Of a DNA stretch of 64,000 nt, positions 44,833 to 53,608 are shown piece after piece (within the stretch, counting starts at the first letter, position 1; the number at the start of each line of letters is the position of its first letter). Below the pieces are notes generated by a model. The model saw only the letters and a list, made by a program, of their open reading frames with translations, did not search any database and had not been told where the DNA came from. Source of the stretch: Paracoccaceae bacterium. Its GTDB lineage: Bacteria > Pseudomonadota > Alphaproteobacteria > Rhodobacterales > Rhodobacteraceae. The position numbers and the translations under genes are program-made. The stretch is from assembly GCA_021775315.1 (NCBI GenBank), contig JAJFIC010000064.1, positions 62,001 through 126,000 on the forward strand, written 5' to 3'.

Positions 44833-45838
44833 CCGACCGTTTTGCGTTTTCATAGGCTTCAATGACGCGCGCAACCATTTTGTGGCGCACCACGTCTTTG
44901 ACGGTGAACCGCGTAAACCCAATGCCCTTGACGTTGCGCAAAATCCGCTCGGCCTCGATCAGGCCAGACATCGACCCGCGCGGCAAATCCACCTGCGTCA
45001 TATCCCCGGTGATCGCCATCCGCGAGCCTTCGCCTAACCGGGTAAGGAACATTTTCATCTGCATGCTTGTCGCGTTTTGCGCCTCGTCCAGTACCACAAA
45101 GGCATTGGACAACGTGCGCCCGCGCATAAACGCCAACGGCGCGATTTCGATGCGTTTTTCTTCGATAAGTTTGCCCAACTGCCGCGCCGGCAGAAAATCA
45201 TTCAGCGCGTCATAAAGCGGCTGCATATAAGGATCGACCTTGTCTTTCATATCGCCGGGCAAAAAGCCCAAACGCTCACCAGCTTCGACCGCTGGGCGCG
45301 ACAGTAAAATGCGATCAACATGGCCCTCGACAAACATAGAAACCGCCACGGCCACCGCCAGATAGGTTTTGCCGGTGCCAGCGGGGCCAAGCCCGAACAC
45401 CAGTTCATGTTCAAACAGGTTGCGCACGTAATCCGCCTGCATTGCGGTGCGGGGTTCAACAGATTTCTTGCGGGTTTTAATCTCAATCTTACCGCCACGA
45501 AACATTTCCATCTGATCACCGGCCTCAGTCTCGTCTGCTGTATCGCCAAACCGGATAGCTGCGTCCACGTCCCCCGCCTCGACCGAGCGCCCGGTTTCCA
45601 GTCGTCCATAAAGCGTGCGTAAGGTTGCCACCGCACGTTCCTGCGCGCCCTGCTCACCGACAACGACCAGTTCGTTGCCTCGGCGCAGGATCTGCACTTC
45701 TAGCGCCTGTTCAATCCGCGCCAGGTTGCGATCAAATTCGCCGCACAGATCAATCAGCAATCGGTTGTCTGGAAATTCAAGCAGCGCTTGAGTCTGCTCG
45801 TCGGATACAGGCGGTGGGGTCAGGGCGGTGGTCGCCAA
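44825..45838 (-). CDS. phoH: PhoH family ATPase
   Basis: 337-residue PhoH-type NTPase. GLGPAGTGKTYLAVA near residue 153 is the Walker A motif, and AFVVLDEAQNATSMQMKMFLTRLG near residue 248 holds Walker B. The N-terminal KH-like segment (LLIDLCGEFDRNLARIEQAL) is typical. Starts at TTG with GGAG seven bases upstream; no ATG is available nearby. Conserved order phoH-ybeY-corC-lnt links it to RNA quality control. Confidence 0.95.
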   Translation of the reverse strand: MATTALTPPPVSDEQTQALLEFPDNRLLIDLCGEFDRNLARIEQALEVQILRRGNELVVVGEQGAQERAVATLRTLYGRLETGRSVEAGDVDAAIRFGDTADETEAGDQMEMFRGGKIEIKTRKKSVEPRTAMQADYVRNLFEHELVFGLGPAGTGKTYLAVAVAVSMFVEGHVDRILLSRPAVEAGERLGFLPGDMKDKVDPYMQPLYDALNDFLPARQLGKLIEEKRIEIAPLAFMRGRTLSNAFVVLDEAQNATSMQMKMFLTRLGEGSRMAITGDMTQVDLPRGSMSGLIEAERILRNVKGIGFTRFTVKDVVRHKMVARVIEAYENAKRSDG

Positions 45839-45932
45839 TTAGGTCTCCGTGACTATAATGGTGTTCAGGTCATGCTGCCCAATTGCGCCGCAACTGGCAA
45901 GGCCGCAAGGGGAAAATTCGCACCCCAAGCGA

Positions 45933-45962
45933 AAACGGACCACAGAGGTTATTCTGTGATCC
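45933..45962 (-). terminator. Terminator after the lipoprotein/OmpA pair
   Basis: Stem GGATCACAGA / TCTGTGGTCC on the minus strand (one mismatch) with a 6-nt loop, followed by GTTTTC. Confidence 0.65.
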
Positions 45963-45998
45963 GTCTGGCAAAGTGATGTGCTGTGCATAAAGGCGACC

Positions 45999-46286
45999 CT
46001 AAATCGGGTCAGGAACCCAGTTCTTGAACTTGCCGACCGTTGTTCCGGGGGCACCAACACCGGAACAAACCGGTTTGCCATAGCGATCCAGCCGCTGCGA
46101 CAGATACCCTTCGGCGCCGTCATCAATGATCCAGTGGTCACAGCCATGCGGGTCAATCCAGATCCCGGCGCGCATCTGGCTCAGATGGTCGGTATCAATA
46201 CCAAGATCGACCGTCTTGTCGTATTTTTCACATGCCGACAGGGCCAAAGCTGCTGCCAGAACTACAATTGGAAAAGTTGGTTTCAT
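45999..46286 (-). CDS. Small lipoprotein sharing a WxDPxGCxHW domain with the adjacent OmpA protein
   Basis: 95 residues. A lipobox (ALALSAC, Cys near residue 19) marks a lipoprotein. The mature part contains GIWIDPHGCDHWIIDDGAEGYL, then RYGKPVC, closely matching GVWVDPDGCEHWVMDDGWEGYM and RDGIPVC in the neighbouring OmpA protein. The two conserved Cys could form a disulfide. Located 12 bases after the ompA-like stop on the same strand. Function unknown; likely an outer-membrane-associated partner or a stand-alone copy of the same domain. Confidence 0.78.
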   Translation of the reverse strand: MKPTFPIVVLAAALALSACEKYDKTVDLGIDTDHLSQMRAGIWIDPHGCDHWIIDDGAEGYLSQRLDRYGKPVCSGVGAPGTTVGKFKNWVPDPI

Positions 46287-46298
46287 GTTCCTGCCCGC

Positions 46299-46865
46299 CT
46301 ATCTGATACACATGATTTCAACGCGACGATTGCGCTGTTTGCCATATGAAGTGGAATTGGTTGCAATCGGTTGCCGCTCGCCAAAGCCGCGAATGGCCAC
46401 AACCCGTGCGCCAACACTTGCTGCGATCTGCGCCACCGCGTTTGCCCGTCGTGCCGACAAACCCATGTTATGGGCGTCAGACGCGTCGCTGTCGGTGTGA
46501 CCGTAAATCGAATAAGCGGTCGCCCCGGCGCTGCGAAAGAAATCCGCCAGACGCTGGCGGTTTGCCGGGTTAATGTAATGCTTATCAACCGCAAATAACT
46601 GATCCGAGCTTTCGACCAGACAGGCGTTGACCCGGCGACAAACAGGGATACCATCACGGGTGACGTTTGGGGTCATATACCCCTCCCAGCCGTCATCCAT
46701 CACCCAATGTTCACACCCGTCCGGATCTACCCAGACCCCGGGAACATATCGCTGCGAATGAGAGTTCTTATGCCCGGCCTGAGCCGTCGGCGCGAATAGC
46801 ATCAAAGCCAGTACCAAAACGGCACCAGCCTTGGCGGCTTTCATTAAACGTGGAAACACTGTCAT
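46299..46865 (-). CDS. OmpA-family protein with N-terminal WxDPxGCxHW domain
   Basis: 188 residues from the ATG at 46865. Signal peptide ends at AQAGH. Residues about 40-75 hold GVWVDPDGCEHWVMDDGWEGYM and DGIPVCR. Residues 95-188 are an OmpA C-terminal peptidoglycan-binding domain (YSIYGHTDSDASDAHNMGLSARRANAV, RGFGERQPIATN, RNRRVEIMC). There is no beta-barrel, so it is probably a periplasmic or peripheral peptidoglycan linker. Pairs with the downstream lipoprotein. Confidence 0.83.
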   Translation of the reverse strand: MTVFPRLMKAAKAGAVLVLALMLFAPTAQAGHKNSHSQRYVPGVWVDPDGCEHWVMDDGWEGYMTPNVTRDGIPVCRRVNACLVESSDQLFAVDKHYINPANRQRLADFFRSAGATAYSIYGHTDSDASDAHNMGLSARRANAVAQIAASVGARVVAIRGFGERQPIATNSTSYGKQRNRRVEIMCIR

Positions 46866-47112
46866 CGTCCTTTGCCTATAATCGTACACTCGGGCGCACT
46901 GGTTGCCCCAGCTACTCTGCCTCCACCCATATTATTGCTTAAAACTGTATCAAATCTGGCGGTTATGTGAAGTCCTATTTCCGCATATTATCCACAGGTG
47001 GCGAAACAATCCGCCGCACCCGGACAGATTGTGCGCCGATCCTACGATTTTCATTGCATAAAATGGAATCAGGCACAATTTTGCCACATCAGCGCCTCGT
47101 CTATAATTCGTC

Positions 47113-48432
47113 TTAAATAACTTCCCCGGCAAGCGAGTTTCGCACTGATTTGACGATTCTGACGGGCACAACCTCACCAATTCTAGCAGCATCACAATTT
47201 GCGAACACCGCATGTAGGTATTCTGACTTGCCGACCAATTGCCCATCCAGACGCCCGGTCTTTTCAAATAACACCTTCACATCGCGCCCAACCATCCCAT
47301 CCTGTGCGGCCTTTTGTTGGGTGGTTAACAAGGTCTGCAAACGGGCCAGCCGATCAGACTTATCCACATCTGAAGCCTCGGTTTTTTCCGCCGCTGGCGT
47401 ACCCGGTCTGGACGAATATTTAAAGCTGTAGGCCTGCCCGTAATTGACCTCGTTCACAAGCGCCAAAGTGTCATTGAAATCCGCCTCGGTTTCACCCGGA
47501 AAGCCGACGATGAAATCCCCGGACAACAATAAATCAGGCCGGGCCGCACGGATACGCTCAACCAGCCGCAGATAGCTTTCGGCGGTATGTTTGCGGTTCA
47601 TGGCCTTTAAGATCCGGTCACTGCCGGACTGCACCGGCAAATGCAGATACGGCATCAGTTTGTCGACCTCACCATGTGCCGCAATCAGATCATCGCTCAT
47701 ATCATTGGGATGGCTGGTGGTGAACCTGATCCGCTCCAACCCATCCACTTTTGCCAACGCCCGGATCAGCTGCGCCAACGTCCAGTCGCCATCGTCAGCG
47801 GACCCGTGATAGGCATTCACATTCTGCCCCAACAGCGTAATTTCGGCCACGCCGCGTTCAACCAGATCGCGCGCCTCGGCCAGAATTCGGCCCGCCGGGC
47901 GGCTAACCTCAGCGCCGCGCGTATAAGGTACCACACAGAACGCACAAAACTTGTCACAACCTTCCTGAACCGTCAAAAATGCCGCAGGCGCGCGCTTCAT
48001 TTTCGGCCCACGCGGCAGATAGTCAAACTTGTCCTCTGCCGGAAACTCGGTGTCGATCACCTTGGCACCACTGTCAGCCTGCCGCGCCATGGCAGGCAAA
48101 CGGTGATAGGCTTGCGGGCCGACAACAATATCGACCAACGGCTGACGACGCATGATTTCTTCGCCCTCGGCCTGCGCCACACAGCCCGCAACACCGATTT
48201 TCAAATCCGGATTTGCGGTTTTCAACGGCTTCAACCGCCCAAGCTCGGAATAAATCTTTTCTGCCGCTTTTTCACGGATATGGCAGGTGTTCAGCAGGAT
48301 CATATCGGCCTGATCCGCCGCGTCGGTCAATTCATAACCAGACGCCCCCATAGCGGTCGCCATGCGTTCACTGTCGTAAACATTCATCTGGCAGCCATAA
48401 GTCTTTACGAATAATTTCTTCACATTCGTCAT
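47113..48432 (-). CDS. miaB: tRNA-2-methylthio-N6-isopentenyladenosine synthase
   Basis: Radical-SAM methylthiotransferase for A37 of tRNAs; 439 residues from the ATG at 48432. Upstream Fe-S domain [15 protein letters not shown] with [10 protein letters not shown] and GCVAQAEG; radical-SAM motif [15 protein letters not shown] near residue 150; C-terminal TRAM domain near 375-439. Single gene. The 247 bases between its stop and the OmpA gene start hold a perfect TTATCCACAG string at 46988. Confidence 0.97.
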   Translation of the reverse strand: MTNVKKLFVKTYGCQMNVYDSERMATAMGASGYELTDAADQADMILLNTCHIREKAAEKIYSELGRLKPLKTANPDLKIGVAGCVAQAEGEEIMRRQPLVDIVVGPQAYHRLPAMARQADSGAKVIDTEFPAEDKFDYLPRGPKMKRAPAAFLTVQEGCDKFCAFCVVPYTRGAEVSRPAGRILAEARDLVERGVAEITLLGQNVNAYHGSADDGDWTLAQLIRALAKVDGLERIRFTTSHPNDMSDDLIAAHGEVDKLMPYLHLPVQSGSDRILKAMNRKHTAESYLRLVERIRAARPDLLLSGDFIVGFPGETEADFNDTLALVNEVNYGQAYSFKYSSRPGTPAAEKTEASDVDKSDRLARLQTLLTTQQKAAQDGMVGRDVKVLFEKTGRLDGQLVGKSEYLHAVFANCDAARIGEVVPVRIVKSVRNSLAGEVI

Positions 48433-48584
48433 CTGTTCACCTGATCTTAACCGCAACGCGGTCTGAATTTCGTCGCGGTCTACACGACCTCAGTTCAGGG
48501 TGCAATCGACCGCCACCGCCCGCATTGCTTGCAAAATCCACAGATTTCCCTAAACCATTAAAGAAAACGACAGGTAGAGCACAA

Positions 48585-49445
48585 ATGCACCACGACAGCT
48601 TGCAGGATTTTCTGTCAACCTCGCTGACCCGCCTCAGCCCCGGCCCGATCGGTGTTTTGCTGATGGAGGATTTGAGCGAAACCAATTCCACCATCCATCA
48701 TCACATCCGGCTTGGCCTGCAAAACATACTGGTGTTGGGCCCGCAGGAATTGAAAATCAAACCCGAATTGCAGGACAAAACCCACCACATCACCTGCGAC
48801 CTGTCCGCCCCAAACGCCATGGAAACCGCGATCAACAGCCTGATCGCCGCCCTGCCGGATCGCTGGTTCTACTACGGATACAACGCCGAATACCTGTTCT
48901 ACCCGTTCTGTGAAAGTCGCAGCATCGGCGAGGTGACCAACTTTGCCACCGAAGAACGCCGCGCCTCAATCCTGACCTACGTGATCGACCTTTACGCCGA
49001 TGACCTGACGGCCCACCCCAACGGGGTATCGCTGAACGACGCGCATCTGGACAAATCCGGCTATTACGCCACAACCCGGCACCGCGACGGCGACCATCTT
49101 GACCGCCAGCTTGATATGTTCGGCGCCCTGCGCTGGCGGTTTGAGGAACATATCGCCCAGGAACGCCGCAAAATCGACCGGATCGGCCTGTTTCGCGCCC
49201 AGAAAGGCCTGGAAATCCGCGCCGACCACACTTTTAATCAAGAAGAATACAACACCTATTCCTGCCCCTGGCATCACAACCTGACCGCCGCCATCTGCTC
49301 GTTCCGGGCGGCAAAATCGCTTAAAACCAACCCCGGATCATCCGCCGACATCGAAAGTTTCACTTGGCATAATTCAGAAAAATTCAGCTGGCGATCCCAG
49401 CAACTGCTCGATATCGGCTTGATGGAACCCGGCCAATGGTTCTGA
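48585..49445 (+). CDS. Conserved hypothetical protein
   Basis: 286 residues from the ATG at 48585 (MHHDSLQDFLSTSLTRLSPG); the frame opens at 48525. I recognise no named family. RWFYYGYNAEYLFYPFCESRSIGEVTNFATEERRASILTYVIDLY in the centre and ALRWRFEEHIAQERRKIDRIGLFRAQKG later are conserved-looking and rich in aromatics. A glycosyltransferase-like fold is possible (ILTYVIDLYADD) but no nucleotide-sugar motif is certain. No signal peptide. Single gene, divergent from miaB. Confidence 0.72.
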   Translation: MHHDSLQDFLSTSLTRLSPGPIGVLLMEDLSETNSTIHHHIRLGLQNILVLGPQELKIKPELQDKTHHITCDLSAPNAMETAINSLIAALPDRWFYYGYNAEYLFYPFCESRSIGEVTNFATEERRASILTYVIDLYADDLTAHPNGVSLNDAHLDKSGYYATTRHRDGDHLDRQLDMFGALRWRFEEHIAQERRKIDRIGLFRAQKGLEIRADHTFNQEEYNTYSCPWHHNLTAAICSFRAAKSLKTNPGSSADIESFTWHNSEKFSWRSQQLLDIGLMEPGQWF

Positions 49446-49448
49446 CAG

Positions 49449-49500
49449 CTTCTTCTTTTTGATAAATATCCCCGCGCGGCGCGCATCCGGCCCAGAGGGC
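49449..49500 (+). repeat. Intergenic AAATATCC element, copy H
   Basis: CTTCTTCTTTTTGATAAATA then TCCCCGCGCGGCGCGCATCCGG, immediately after a plus-strand stop and before the irr stop (convergent). Confidence 0.55.
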
Positions 49501-49529
49501 CTGAAAATAATGGCCCGCAAGGGCCTCCG

Positions 49530-49943
49530 CTAGGTTACTTTGCGCATGCGGATCACCACATCAACGGCGGTGATTTCCATACCGTCAGGGATCGGCGGCA
49601 GACATTCAAACCGCAATTCCTCTTTCGGGGCATCAGTCAACTGACCGCTTTCTTCCCAGTAATAATGCGGATGCGCATCAACCCGGGTGTCGAAATAGGA
49701 TTTATTCCCGTCCATCGGAATTTCGCTCATCAATCCGGCAGAACAGAACGCGCGCAATGTGTTATAGACCGTGGCCAGCGAAACCGCATCCCCCCGACCA
49801 CGCGCCGCCGCATGTAAACTTTCAGCCGTCACATGTCGGTCCTGACCGTCGCCAACCAGCAATTCCGCCAATGCCAGCCTTTGGCGCGTCGGGCGCAATC
49901 CTGCACCCTGCAACCAGTTCGATCCCATTTCTGTCGAATTCAT
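49530..49943 (-). CDS. irr: Iron response regulator Irr (Fur family)
   Basis: 137 residues from the ATG at 49943 ([30 protein letters not shown]). The winged-helix DNA-binding domain of Fur proteins shows as [25 protein letters not shown] and [21 protein letters not shown]. The regulatory part has [16 protein letters not shown], where Irr proteins carry an HHH/HxH haem site. Controls haem and iron genes in alphaproteobacteria. Divergent from fabA, a layout seen in several alphaproteobacteria. I saw no clear ICE box (TTTAGAA-type) in the shared 197-bp region. Confidence 0.9.
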   Translation of the reverse strand: MNSTEMGSNWLQGAGLRPTRQRLALAELLVGDGQDRHVTAESLHAAARGRGDAVSLATVYNTLRAFCSAGLMSEIPMDGNKSYFDTRVDAHPHYYWEESGQLTDAPKEELRFECLPPIPDGMEITAVDVVIRMRKVT

Positions 49944-50140
49944 CGCCGTTCCATCCGGTCCACATTTTTCATTCCGGCCAATATCCCTGCATTCCCGGTA
50001 AAATTCAATCACCATTCTGTCGGCCCCGCAGATCAGCCCTACATAGTGCGACAATTCACTGTTTCTATTGCCACTGCCAAGATGGCGATGATAGGAAAGG
50101 CCTGAAAAACAAAAGCCATAACAAACGGAGCCGTCCCCAT

Positions 50141-50653
50141 ATGTCTTTATACCCGTCCAGCTTCGATCTTGAAGGCCTGAAAAAATGCGCCCGAGGTGAA
50201 CTTTTTGGCCCGGGCAACGCCCAGTTACCGATGCCTCCGATGTTGATGATGGACCGCGTAACCGAGATTTCGGCAGACGGCGGTGAACACGGCAAAGGCC
50301 ACGTAATCGCCGAGTTTGATATCCACCCGGATCTATGGTTTTTTGAGTGCCACTTCCCCGGCAATCCGGTGATGCCCGGCTGCCTTGGTCTGGATGGTTT
50401 GTGGCAATTAACCGGTTTCAATCTGGGTTGGCGCGGCTGGCAAGGTCAGGGCTTTGCCCTGGGCGCTGGCGAGGTTAAACTAACCGGAATGGTACGGCCG
50501 GATCGCAAGTTGCTGACCTACCACATTGATTTTACACGGGTTATTGACCGTCGCCTGAAAATGGGCGTGGCCGATGGCCGGGTCGAGGCCGACGGCGAGG
50601 TCGTTTGTCAGGTCACCAACATGAAGGTCGGTCTGGCAGTCGCCACCGAATAA
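50141..50653 (+). CDS. fabA: 3-hydroxydecanoyl-ACP dehydratase/isomerase
   Basis: 170 residues starting [23 protein letters not shown] at 50141; the frame opens far upstream inside irr. [28 protein letters not shown] near residue 67 includes the catalytic His and the FabA-specific GCLGLD Asp. It makes the cis double bond for unsaturated fatty acids. First gene of fabA-fabB-fabI. Confidence 0.97.
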   Translation: MSLYPSSFDLEGLKKCARGELFGPGNAQLPMPPMLMMDRVTEISADGGEHGKGHVIAEFDIHPDLWFFECHFPGNPVMPGCLGLDGLWQLTGFNLGWRGWQGQGFALGAGEVKLTGMVRPDRKLLTYHIDFTRVIDRRLKMGVADGRVEADGEVVCQVTNMKVGLAVATE

Positions 50654-50711
50654 AACGGTTCAGAATTAACGGTCTATCAGCGATCTAATTACAGTATTCA
50701 GGAGAGCAGAA

Positions 50712-51938
50712 ATGCGGCGCGTAGTTATCACAGGCATGGGTATCGTATCCTCGATCGGCAACAATATTGACGAGGTCACAGCGGCCCTGAAGTCCGGCAA
50801 ATCCGGCATCGTGGCAGCCCCGGAATATGCCGAAAACGGCTTTCGCAGTCAGGTGCACGGCATGCCGCAAATCAACATCGCGGACCATATCGACAAGCGC
50901 AATCTGCGTTTCATGGGTCCGGGGGCAGCCTATAATTTCATCGCAATGGAACAAGCCATTGCCGATAGCGGTCTGGAAGAAAGCGACATTTCAAACCCGC
51001 GTACCGGTCTGGTCATGGGCTCTGGCGGGCCGTCCACGTCGAACTTTTTTGCCGCGCACAATATCGTCAAGGAAAAAGGCGCGCCCAAACGCATGGGGCC
51101 GTTCATGGTGACACGTTGCATGTCATCAACAAATTCCGCCTGCCTTGCGACGCCTTTCAAAATCAAGGGCGTGAATTATTCGATCACATCCGCCTGTACC
51201 ACCAGCCTGCATTGCATTGGCAACGGGGTCGAGCAGATCCAGTTCGGCAAACAGGACATCGTCTTTGCCGGCGGCGGCGAAGAGCTTGACTGGACATTGT
51301 CCTGCCTGTTCGACGCTATGGGGGCCATGTCGTCAAAATATAACGACACGCCTGAACGCGCCAGCCGCGCCTTTGACGCCAACCGCGACGGTTTTGTGAT
51401 TTCCGGCGGTGGCGGGGTTTTGGTGCTTGAAGAACTCGATCACGCACTAGCTCGCGGTGCCAAGATTTACGCCGAAGTCACAGGATACGCCGCAACCTCG
51501 GACGGCCACGACATGGTGGCGCCCTCGGGCGAAGGTGCCGAACGGTCGATGAAACTGGCCATATCGACCATCGGTGATCGCAAAGTTGGCTATATCAACG
51601 CCCACGGCACCAGCACACCGGCAGGGGACGTGACCGAAGTCCACGCCGTGCGCCGGGTCTTTGGCGAAGGCAACGTGCCGCCCATCACCTCGACCAAATC
51701 CGTCACCGGCCATTGTCTGGGCGGGGCAGGTGTCCACGAGGCGATTTATTCGCTGATCATGCTGGGCGGTGATTTTATCGCGCCTTCCGCCAATATCGAA
51801 ACACTGGACCCGGCAATTAACCCGGAAGAAATCGCCACCGAGTTTGTCCACAATGCTGGTCTGGATACAGTTATTTCCAACAGCTTTGGATTTGGCGGCA
51901 CCAATGGTACTATCGCGCTTAGCAAATATCACGGGTGA
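50712..51938 (+). CDS. fabB: 3-oxoacyl-ACP synthase I
   Basis: 408-residue condensing enzyme. [15 protein letters not shown] near residue 160 contains the nucleophile Cys; [12 protein letters not shown] and [12 protein letters not shown] hold the two active-site His. [17 protein letters not shown] closes the fold. Elongates the unsaturated branch made by FabA. Ribosome binding site aggagag; fabI begins seven bases after the stop. Confidence 0.98.
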   Translation: MRRVVITGMGIVSSIGNNIDEVTAALKSGKSGIVAAPEYAENGFRSQVHGMPQINIADHIDKRNLRFMGPGAAYNFIAMEQAIADSGLEESDISNPRTGLVMGSGGPSTSNFFAAHNIVKEKGAPKRMGPFMVTRCMSSTNSACLATPFKIKGVNYSITSACTTSLHCIGNGVEQIQFGKQDIVFAGGGEELDWTLSCLFDAMGAMSSKYNDTPERASRAFDANRDGFVISGGGGVLVLEELDHALARGAKIYAEVTGYAATSDGHDMVAPSGEGAERSMKLAISTIGDRKVGYINAHGTSTPAGDVTEVHAVRRVFGEGNVPPITSTKSVTGHCLGGAGVHEAIYSLIMLGGDFIAPSANIETLDPAINPEEIATEFVHNAGLDTVISNSFGFGGTNGTIALSKYHG

Positions 51939-51944
51939 TCTGAC

Positions 51945-52728
51945 ATGGCGAATTTGATGACGGGAAAACGCGGCCTTATCATGGGTGTCGCAAACGAAAA
52001 ATCTATCGCCTGGGGTATTGCCGCCGCAATGGCCGCTGAGGGGGCCGAGCTGGCCTTCACCTATCAGGGCGAAGGGTTTGGCAAACGTCTGCGACCATTG
52101 GCGGAAAGCATCGGCTCAACCATTCTGGTGGATGCCGATGTGCAGGACGATGCGTCTCTTGACCGGGCGTTTTCGCAACTGGAACAGGAATGGGGCAGCC
52201 TTGATTTCGTGGTCCACGCCATTGCGTTTTCTGACAAGTCGGAATTGACGGGACGGTTCATCAATACCAGCCGCGATAATTTCAAAAACTCGCTGGATAT
52301 TTCCTGCTACAGCCTGATCGAGGTTGCACGCCGCGCCGCTGATGTCCAATGGCGGCACGATCCTGACCCTGACCTTTCAAGGCTCAAACCGGGTTACACC
52401 GTTTTACAACGTCATGGGCGTGGCCAAAGCGGCGCTTGAAAGCACCGTGCGCTATCTGGCCAATGACCTTGGTCCCGATGGTATCCGCGTCAACGCCGTC
52501 AGCCCCGGCCCGATGCGCACCCTTGCCGGTGCCGCGATTGGCGGTGCGCGCAAAACGTATCGGGCAACACAGGAAAACGCACCACTCAGAGCGAACGCCA
52601 CGCTTGAAGCCGTTGGTGGCACGGCGGTCTATCTGGCGTCTGAATACGGTGCCTGCACCACAGGTGAAATCGTGCATGTGGACGGTGGTTTCCATGTATT
52701 GGCCATGCCGCAGCCAGAAAACCTGTAG
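51945..52728 (+). pseudogene. fabI: Enoyl-ACP reductase, frameshifted
   Basis: Two consecutive frames together make one FabI. The first (51945-52439) encodes the NAD-binding half, MTGKRGLIMGVANEKSIAWGIA to CYSLIEVARRA, and then runs into unrelated sequence. The second, in the +1 frame, supplies PLMSNGGTILTLTFQGSNRV, the catalytic YNVMGVAKAALE (Tyr and Lys) and the end HVDGGFHVLAMPQ. The break is in GCACGCCGCGCCGCTGATG (52327-52345), where two CGCCG units occur; three would restore ARRAAPLM and a 262-residue protein. As given, no full enzyme is made unless ribosomes shift. A sequencing error is possible. Confidence 0.88.
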
Positions 52729-52747
52729 CGCACCATCTGATCCCAGC

Positions 52748-52762
52748 GGGGCTTTCAGCCCC
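52748..52762 (+). terminator. Hairpin after fabI
   Basis: GGGGCT-TTC-AGCCCC, 20 bases after the fabI stop, followed by a second small stem ATTGCC-TGAC-GGCAAT (52772-52787). Confidence 0.55.
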
Positions 52763-52787
52763 CTACGGCGCATTGCCTGACGGCAAT

Positions 52788-52828
52788 TCGCCTACCCCCT
52801 GAGAGTATTTGGCGAACAATGATAGGGC
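52788..52828 (-). repeat. Intergenic AAATACTC element, copy I
   Basis: On the minus strand: ATCATTGTTCGCCAAATACT then CTCAGGGGGTAGGCGAA, in the fabI to dehalogenase gap. Confidence 0.5.
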
Positions 52829-52918
52829 CTGACGGGGTCAGGTTGTGTGAAGCGGCGTGTATTTCGCCGTACCAATCGCCAAATTCCTGTGTCAGACTGC
52901 GCCTAAAGGAGATCCATC

Positions 52919-53608
52919 ATGCCCATCACCACTTGCGTGTTTGACGCCTACGGAACCTTGTTTGACGTCGCCGCCGCCGCGCGCGAATGCGCGGCTGAAC
53001 CGGGCCGCGAAGCCTTTGGCGCCAAGTGGCAACAGGTCGCCACCGATTGGCGTCTTAAGCAGTTGCAATACACCTGGCTGCGCGGCCTTGCCGATGCGCA
53101 TACCGATTTTTGGGAAGTCACGCAAAACGGGCTGGATTACGCACTTGAGGCCTCAAACCTGACCGGCGACGCCGAATTGCGCGAACGCCTGTTGGCGCTT
53201 TATTGGCAATTGTCGGCCTATAGCGAGGTTCCGGCGATGTTAACCGCACTGAAATCGGCCGGGTTGAACACCGCGATCCTGTCCAACGGCTCGCCTGATA
53301 TGTTGAGCGGTGCGGTACAATCGGCTGGCGTTGGGGCGGTTCTGGATGACGTTCTAAGCGTTCAGGATGTCGGCGTGTTTAAGCCGCATAAATCGGTCTA
53401 CGGCATGGTTGGCGTGCGGTTTAACTGTCAGCCCGGCGAGGTTCTGTTCGTGTCGTCAAATTGCTGGGATGCCTGTTGCGCCGCCGGAAACGGGTTTTTC
53501 ACCGCCTGGGTCAACCGCGCCGGTGAACCGATGGACCGCCTGCCATGGCAGCCACAGGTGGTGCTGTCTGATCTGACCACGATCCCTGACATTGCGGCCG
53601 CGAACTGA
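52919..53608 (+). CDS. Haloacid dehalogenase type II (HAD superfamily)
   Basis: 229 residues. TTCVFDAYGTLFDVAAAA puts the nucleophile Asp at residue 9; the L-2-haloacid dehalogenase layout is continued by TAILSNGSPDML near residue 122 (Ser/Asn), KPHKSVYGM (Lys) and VLFVSSNCWDACCAAG near residue 178. Likely hydrolyses L-2-haloalkanoates, though related HAD phosphatases cannot be excluded. The ribosome binding site is aaaggaga. Its stop overlaps the next ATG by one base, starting a three-gene operon. Confidence 0.88.
   Translation: MPITTCVFDAYGTLFDVAAAARECAAEPGREAFGAKWQQVATDWRLKQLQYTWLRGLADAHTDFWEVTQNGLDYALEASNLTGDAELRERLLALYWQLSAYSEVPAMLTALKSAGLNTAILSNGSPDMLSGAVQSAGVGAVLDDVLSVQDVGVFKPHKSVYGMVGVRFNCQPGEVLFVSSNCWDACCAAGNGFFTAWVNRAGEPMDRLPWQPQVVLSDLTTIPDIAAAN

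Noticed and set aside
46950-47267. 105-codon frame overlapping the miaB end
   Set aside because: Frameshadow of miaB extending into the intergenic gap; no start signal or motif.
52324-52728. Independent short SDR gene starting at TTG 52324
   Set aside because: It lacks the NAD-binding half and a ribosome binding site, and joins the upstream frame perfectly as FabI.
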